A program made the position numbers and the translations under genes. The notes beneath the pieces were generated by a model that saw only the letters and a list, made by a program, of their open reading frames with translations, was not told the origin of the DNA and ran no database searches. This document shows, piece by piece, positions 58,085 through 64,000 of a stretch of 64,000 bases of DNA. This DNA is from Aradus depressus (taxonomy: Eukaryota > Arthropoda > Insecta > Hemiptera > Aradidae): the NCBI GenBank assembly GCA_963662175.1, contig OY759216.1:52097087-52161086 (forward strand). Direction: 5' to 3'. Numbering within the stretch: position 1 is the first letter of the stretch; each line of letters starts with the position of its first letter.

Positions 58085-58613
58085 TCCTAGGAAGATTTAA
58101 TCAATAAACTTGTCCCCCCCCCCCCCCCCCCCTCCCCCCCCCTACAAAACCAGTTGACCGTTTGCGCTAATAATCAATAGTTGACTAACATAGGAGTTTC
58201 TAAATCCTCCAAATAAATGTGTTGTGCACCCACCCTGAACCTCCCTTTCCCTTCGGCCGATTTTACAGAAAATTAACAAGTGTCGTCCTTATAGGGCCTT
58301 AAATTCACATATGAAATGTTATATTGACACATTTATTATAACGGCGGTTATTACATTTTTTGTGTTAAGTCTTCCCTAATCAATAGATGTCGTCCTTAGA
58401 GGGTTCTGGATATACATCTAAAATTTCGTGTCGACACATTTATTCTATCGCGAGTTATAGTGTTCAAGGACGCACACAAACACAGACAGACTTTTTTTTT
58501 CTTTTTTGGAATTTGAGTGTCGCAAAACATGAAATCCCGATGAAAAGTCAACTAAATTCGAAGTTCGACAGATTACATAACTTGCTCTATACTTCGTATG
58601 TAGGAAGTAAATC
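58085..58613 (-). repeat. Family B repeat, copy 19, near full length, with 19-C tract
   Basis: AACCAGTTGACCGTTTGCGC, TTCGGCCGATTTTACAG, TTAGAGGGTTCTGGATA and the 5' end CTATACTTCGTATGTAGG. Confidence 0.85.
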
Positions 58614-59264
58614 TTTCTGCAATTCGTTACCAAATGCTTATATTATGTATCTGTACAAAATGTCCAACTTGTAAATATATACCTTTTTTTTTTTTAGAAA
58701 AAGGTCCTTTTCGACGAAATATAATTTTGAGCAAAGAAATGTGATTCCTATTTTGAATTTGGTATAAAATTAACAACAATAAAACAATTAAACTATAAAT
58801 GAATATTATTGGCCTCGTTATAAGAGAAAATCAGTTGGATTATGTAATGATAGCAAAGCGCTCTTTATAATATAATATCTTGTTTGACTATCAATTTCGT
58901 GAGACGGAGCACATGACAGCCCCCCCCCCCCCCCCCCCTCATCTGGCTATAAATTTTACTGTTCACCGGAAATAATAAAACTTCATTAGTAAGAAAATGA
59001 AATTTTATTAGACACGTAAAAATTATATATTAAACCGTTTTAAATGCGGACCGTATTATATTTAGCAACACTTTCTTCGTAGGTATGCATAAGTTGAAAA
59101 ATATTACAAAAACATAGAAGTGAAATACAGGAAACTATTAGAAATCACAGAACTACTTTATTGTCATTGCTACAGATTTCTAAATATTTGTGATAATGAT
59201 CAGTGGCGGATCTACAGTTTAGGGGCTCTCAGGCTTTTCCATTGAAGGAGGCCACCCTCCACAA
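58614..59264. other. No gene recognised
   Basis: Includes a 19-C run at 58920-58938 outside any recognised family B copy and a hAT-like end CAGTGGCGGATC near 59200. Confidence 0.4.
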
Positions 59265-59317
59265 ACTTGAGCACGCCGTCCTTCTAATGGGATGTTAAGC
59301 GATGGTCCCGAACCATC
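59265..59317 (+). mobile_element. SINE-1, copy 24 (internal scrap)
   Basis: GAGCACGCCGTCCTTC and GTTAAGCGATGGTCCCG. Confidence 0.75.
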
Positions 59318-59955
59318 ATAGGTAACTGAGAGCTGTGTAATCTCGAATTTTGAACGATTACAATACTCCCATATACTAAATATATGAGAAAGTAAAAACA
59401 CATTAATCATCGGCTTATATAAATGCTGAACACTGGATATGGCTTTAAGTTTTAAATGGGACCATCCATCTACATACCAAAACGAACTTATACAACAAAT
59501 TCCATAAAAATCCATTCATTGGTTCTTGAGTTAAGAACAAAAAAAAGTGTTTGTTTTGACCTGGAATACCATGATCAATCACAAGTCTTACTCTACAGTT
59601 GAGAAATGTGAGAAAGTTAAACAAACTAAAAATCTACTTATATATTTTCCTAACGTACAAGACGTGCGTTGCTTTGTTTTGTGCACTATTTGGTAATAAC
59701 TGGACATTATCATAGCCGATTAAATAAATACATTTAGTTAACTTTTCTCACATTGCGTTTAGAAGATACGACTGTTTACCTCGAAGGATGTAATATAAAG
59801 CAGACAAATGAATATTTCAATTTAGTTTCTGTAATTATTGTTATTATTTTTTCTCTCCCCTAGCCTTTTATTTAATTTTATGTTATTATTTTTTGTACCT
59901 ATAATTATTGAATGAAAACTGACATAATTGCAGAGATATTGTGAAATAATTCAAA
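59318..59955. other. No gene recognised
   Basis: Holds the second copy of the AATCCATTCATTGGTTC repeat (59455-59535). Otherwise AT-rich. Confidence 0.35.
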
Positions 59956-60228
59956 TGGACTTGAAAAATAAAATAAAACTGGTTTATTTAATATATTGTC
60001 TAATTTCACTAACTATATATACATGGGAGTACTTTCGGTATTTCTACCATCCTCAGCCAAAAGCATAAGAGATAAGACTAAGTTAATTTTCAGAAAATTA
60101 ACTTAGTCTTATCTCTTATGCTTTTGGCTGAGTATGGTAGAAATACCGAAAGTACTCCCATGTATATATAGTTAGTGAAATTAGACAATATATTAAATAA
60201 ACCAGTTTTATTTTATTTTTCATGTCCA
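59956..60228. repeat. Near-perfect palindrome, 136-bp arms, 1-bp spacer
   Basis: Arms 59956-60091 and 60093-60228 are reverse complements with only two or three differences. The left arm carries, on the minus strand, CTGAGGA, a four-pair GGTA/TACC stem and GAAAGTACTCCC (60033-60056); in the right arm this is CTGAGTA. No coding. Confidence 0.95.
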
Positions 60229-60951
60229 CCTATAATTATTGTTGTTATCAGTACAGTCTTAGTTTCACTTTGTTTATTATTATTACTTATCCATTATATT
60301 TTTTATGCTTAATTTTTTTATTCTTTCATAAAATTTACCTTATTCATTTTTTTCTTATTACATCATATTGTATTTTTTTAAATATATGTTGTTTAGAATT
60401 AAAGGTTTTATCTGTTCTATTTCATTATATGATTATTATTTCTTGTTGTGTATTTAAGCCTAATTATTTTTATACATATATAAGGTTAGGTGGGGTATGG
60501 CAAGAAGTAAATAAGTATTTTAGATATATGTATTGGGGCTTATCCCTTACTTCCTCACTTAGTATAAAGGAAGTTATGTAATCAGGCAGAAATTCAAAAT
60601 TGAAACAAAAATTGTGTGTCTGTGAACACGATAACTCGAATATATCAATACAGAATTTTATATGTGTATCCAGAGCCATCTAAGGACGACACAAAAACTC
60701 TAATAACTGCCATTTTATAGTCCAACAAAAACGACATCTATTAATTTTCAGCGGAATGAGACAAAAGGATCAGAGAGGGGCTCAGCTCAAACTTCCTAAT
60801 AACTGTCGATGTAACGAACTGCATATATTATTACAAAATATTTAATACGATTATTTAGCCACTATGTAAAGGAAATATTGAGTTTGAGCCCAAACGGTAG
60901 ATTGCCTTGGGGAGAGCAAAAACGTAATTGATTAATTTGTGCTGGGGAAGT

Positions 60952-60962
60952 ACATAGTCTAT
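60952..60962. repeat. Duplication ACATAGTCTAT, left
   Basis: Repeated exactly at 61488-61498, flanking the palindromic insert. Confidence 0.85.
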
Positions 60963-61487
60963 ATAATGGTTTCCAGATTTACTTTGTGAAGCTCCATTCT
61001 AGGAATAGATAATTAAAATACACAATTTCTTTGTCAAACTTCACTATATATTCTCAAATACTCAACTAGTTTTGCCGTGTTAAGGCATTATCAAGAGTCA
61101 CTTATAAACTGACAGAATTGGTTGACAGGGTAGAAGGTACAGTTATGGAGGGGGGTTTTTAGGTAATGACGGGGAATCCCTTGTTTTTGTTACTCTATAC
61201 ATTCCAATAAACAGATATTTACAAGATAATAATAAATATAAAAATAAAAATGTATATAAAATCTAATAAAGTGAATCTAGCAGTAAAGTGTTGGTATTTA
61301 TATATAAATACCAACCGTCATTACCTAAAAACCCCCCCTCCATAACTGTACCTTCTACCCTGTCAACCAATTCTGTCAGTTTATAAGTGACTCTTGATAA
61401 TGCCTTAACACGGCAAAACTAGTTGAGTATTTGAGAATATATAGTGAAGTTTGACAAAGAAATTGTGTATTTTAATTATCTATTCCA
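60963..61487. mobile_element. Palindromic inserted element, ~171-bp arms
   Basis: A 525-bp insert between exact 11-bp repeats. Arms 61002-61172 and 61315-61486 are reverse complements, differing by one C, around a 142-bp AT-rich spacer; 39 bp of the left flank have no mirror. The arms hold CTTGATAATGCC...GGCAAAACTAG, a variant of the hairpin core seen elsewhere. No open frame. A head-to-head pair of truncated retroelement termini, as found in Penelope-like elements, fits best but is not proven. Confidence 0.8.
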
Positions 61488-61639
61488 ACATAGTCTATGA
61501 TTCACCGACTTTTTTTTTATATAAGGAAAATAATGTAATAATTGATTTATTCATACAAACATAGAATATCAAGAAACTGGAAAATTGTTTTAATTGTACC
61601 TATACTGAAGAAAATCCTTCATTGCAATTAGATAGTCGT

Positions 61640-61903
61640 CATAGTTAGTTAATTATTATTAGCCCGGACTTTAAGTACGAGGTCATACCGCCTCCCACCA
61701 GAGCGCTCTTTCGTCTCTCTGGTGGACAAGAACCCAACTCTATTGTCATTTCCTAATGATTTTTTCCTAATGATGATTCATTCCTATTGATTGCCTACCC
61801 AGGTTTATTCACCTAGGGATCTCTAATGAGTACCTGACATCATACAGGCTCTAGACCATCGCTTAACGTCCCAACCCCGAAGGACGGCGGGCTCAAGGCT
61901 ATG
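61640..61903 (-). mobile_element. SINE-1, copy 25
   Basis: GCCCGGACTTTAAGTACG, CAGAGCGCTCTTTCGTC, CATCGCTTAACGTCCC and GAAGGACGGCGGGCTC. A CTAATGATT word is duplicated inside. Confidence 0.8.
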
Positions 61904-62049
61904 AATACGAAAAAAGAAATAGATATGAGGAAAAATACGATAAGGGGTAATATCTTATTTTTTTTTTTTAATACAAAAAAAATCTAAGGAAATGAAACAA
62001 AAATAAAACATAAATAAATATAATATATGTGTTTTTTGGGATGTTTCTT

Positions 62050-62135
62050 GGCTACGTTTTTCCGCCATTTCTTCCAGAGGTGTCTTCATCCTAATTTGAC
62101 AATATTTCGGGACACTTCCACGTCCTTTCTTCGGG
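62050..62135 (-). repeat. Single arm of the GGGACACTTCCAC hairpin family
   Basis: Matches the arms at 4333-4478. On the minus strand CGAAGA, a GGAC/GTCC stem and CGAAATATTG form the motif (62105-62133). Confidence 0.65.
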
Positions 62136-63495
62136 TCACAATATATCTAACATCTAGTAGAGGCGTTGTCGGTAAATCGATCGAAGGGCCTCTATCGGCA
62201 CCTGCTTGAAGGTCAATTATCGGGTCGATATGAAGAAAGACTGATATAAAAAAATTACGGGATTCAGCTTTTTAAAATATGGTCAAACAGTGAAACGAAG
62301 AGCCGTCTGTGTAAAATGACGGTGGGGCTACACTATGTAATAGGTTTAATCCTTAAAACTAAAGAATCCTGAATATATATTTTTAGGATATTTCAAAAAC
62401 ATTTAATATATTTTGTGAAACTAATGTGTTCTTCAGGCCTTCCTGGGAGGCATGAGTCCTTACAAACAGGAATAGACCTTACGACCTTCAAAGCTATTGA
62501 AATTTAATGATTCCAAGATCATTAACTTATTCCGCCATCATCACCATTTTTTGACTTACGCCCTTTTGACCGACGTCCAAAAATGTATAAATAAGATAGT
62601 ATAGCTTTCTCTGCTATTTCCTGAAAGGTCAAAGGATAGGAAGAAGACCTGAGCGACCTAACCAGGAAGGCCAGGATAATGTGCCCTCCTCACTCCTTTG
62701 TCTACAGGAAGTGAGGTAATTGGAGAAGTCACTAAAAAATTATACTTAACATTTTTTTCCAGAAAATACTTGAAAAAAGTAAATAAAGTGATGTTAATTA
62801 CTAATTATGGGTTATAGTTAATACAAATCGTAGTAGTAAATACTTAATTTTTATGTTTTTAAATGAACTCTTCCAAGTAATTACTAGAAAAGTGTTGAAT
62901 AAAAACAAAAGATAATACTGCTCTTTAGTACCAGATATCTACGATAGTTTCTCAACCGGTATTTAAATTTACTAATGGCACATGAAAATAATAATCAATA
63001 GCTGCCACTGCCCAGGGGCCCACAAAATTATAAAGTACTCTGGTCACTCTATTCACCAAGGCTCCTTCTCAGCACAAGAGCTAGTCAATCTAAAATAAGC
63101 CACCGCGGCAATCCCAGGTAAAGTACCCAATCACACTGCTCATCATTAAAACATCGTGCATCTCAATACTAAGTTGAGATCGAAGTTGCAACGTTTAGAT
63201 GTCATCAACTCGAAAACATGATATTTATATCTATAGCCATTCCACTCTTTCGAGTCACCATGAACATTTCGTGGGCTTATGGTAGCGCCATGCCGTCACA
63301 CCAAATTTAGTTTCTCAGGAGCCCCCCTCCCATTTAAGATTATTTTTTAACTCAAGAATACTACGTTTTTGAATAGTTCCTGTTATTTAAAACGATTTGC
63401 TAGACAATATTTTGCTCAAGATAAATGTTGGGCCCCCCTGAAAAAATGAAGGTACGCCGAGAGTAGCCTATCTTCCATACCCTATCTATTCTGTA
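62136..63495. other. No gene recognised
   Basis: Mixed sequence. GGGGCCCAC near 63016 and GGGCCCCCCTG near 63430 recall the interior of the hAT MITE at 56018, but no terminal repeats were found. Confidence 0.35.
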
Positions 63496-63783
63496 GTTAG
63501 TTATTGTGAAAAATACCCGGGATTTAAATATGAGGTAATATCGCCTACTACCAGAGTGCTCTTTCGTCGCTCTGGTGGACGTGAGCCCGACTCTACTATG
63601 GGAGTCCTAAACTTTTCCTACACTAAATTGTTATTCACCTAGGGACCATCGCTCAACATCTCATCCGAAGGACGGCGTGCTCAAGGTTTTTTCAGCTCGC
63701 AGATAAAAAACTTGAATCCCTAATTTCAACCCGTGATCATATGTTCAGAAGATAAGAATGCTACATCTGACCTATCGGCGCCC
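63496..63783 (-). mobile_element. SINE-1, copy 26, near full length
   Basis: ATATCGCCTACTACCAGAG, CACCTAGGGACCATCGC, GAAGGACGGCGTGCTC and the head TGACCTATCGGCGCCC. The B box is decayed. Confidence 0.85.
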
Positions 63784-64000
63784 ACCCAGATATTCCTTAT
63801 TATTTCGTGATAATTCCTGTATATTGGCGCTGAAACATACAAACTAAAATTGTAGTGTCATCCTCAGTGGCAATGTGAAAGCCACTACTGGCTATAAAAA
63901 GATAGAAGAAAACTTCTTATTTAATTTTAAATCTATTTGTAACTGACTAATATTTCTCGGGTAATTGTCCTCAGAGCCCGCCGAAGAAAATTTGAAGTTA

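Larger units (their letters stand above)
60550..61510 (+). repeat. Family B repeat, copy 20, interrupted by a palindromic insertion
   Basis: TATGTAATCAGGCAGAAAT at the 5' end and GTGCTGGGGAAGTACATAG at 60940-60957. The missing terminus TATGATTCACCGAC resumes at 61496, after the insert. Confidence 0.85.

Overview
The window reads as a stretch of animal, very probably insect, nuclear genome. It is AT-rich and gene-poor, has spliceosomal exon signals, and carries relics of mariner, hAT, Jockey-type and RNase H-bearing non-LTR elements, a tRNA-derived SINE in at least 26 copies, and SINE tails made of CCTAA units, the insect telomere-type repeat. A hemipteran (planthopper-like) source is my guess from general repeat character only; nothing here proves it.

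The one convincing protein-coding gene is on the + strand. Its last exon (25359-26517) encodes a tryptophan/lysine-rich protein built of tandem octapeptides. By splice-site phase it joins a small exon at 12655-12752 that holds the core of a signal peptide. More tentatively it joins a first exon at 5058-5090 behind a TATA box at 5012. If correct, the locus spans at least 21 kb, and its two introns (about 7.6 and 12.6 kb) are filled with mobile-element debris. The product would be a secreted structural protein, possibly cuticular.

A second coding-like locus is at 856-2122. Five exon-like blocks have matching splice phases, all phase 1, and two are exactly 192 bp, but two in-frame stops make it look like a recent pseudogene. 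Isolated candidate exons or remnants occur at 33022 (+, papain-like), 43637 (+) and 57657 (-).

The rest is repeats. (1) A ~350-bp tRNA-derived SINE (SINE-1) on both strands, with target-site duplications in the youngest copy. (2) A ~450-600-bp non-coding family (family B) with inverted ends and a G-rich tract that has grown to about 20 G in several copies. (3) A foldback MITE with ATATGTGATGTGGCC termini (family C). (4) A hAT MITE with a perfect 8-bp duplication. (5) A set of hairpin and palindrome units sharing a CTGANGA-stem-GAAA core that resembles part of a hammerhead ribozyme and is reminiscent of Penelope-like element termini. Several of these are near-perfect inverted pairs of 100-170 bp per arm, and one sits inside a family B copy between 11-bp direct repeats. 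Repeats are nested in one another (SINE in SINE, SINE in B, palindrome in B, palindrome in MITE), which gives a relative chronology.

All product names come from reading motifs by eye. No database search was possible, and coordinates of degenerate repeat copies are approximate to about 10-20 bp.
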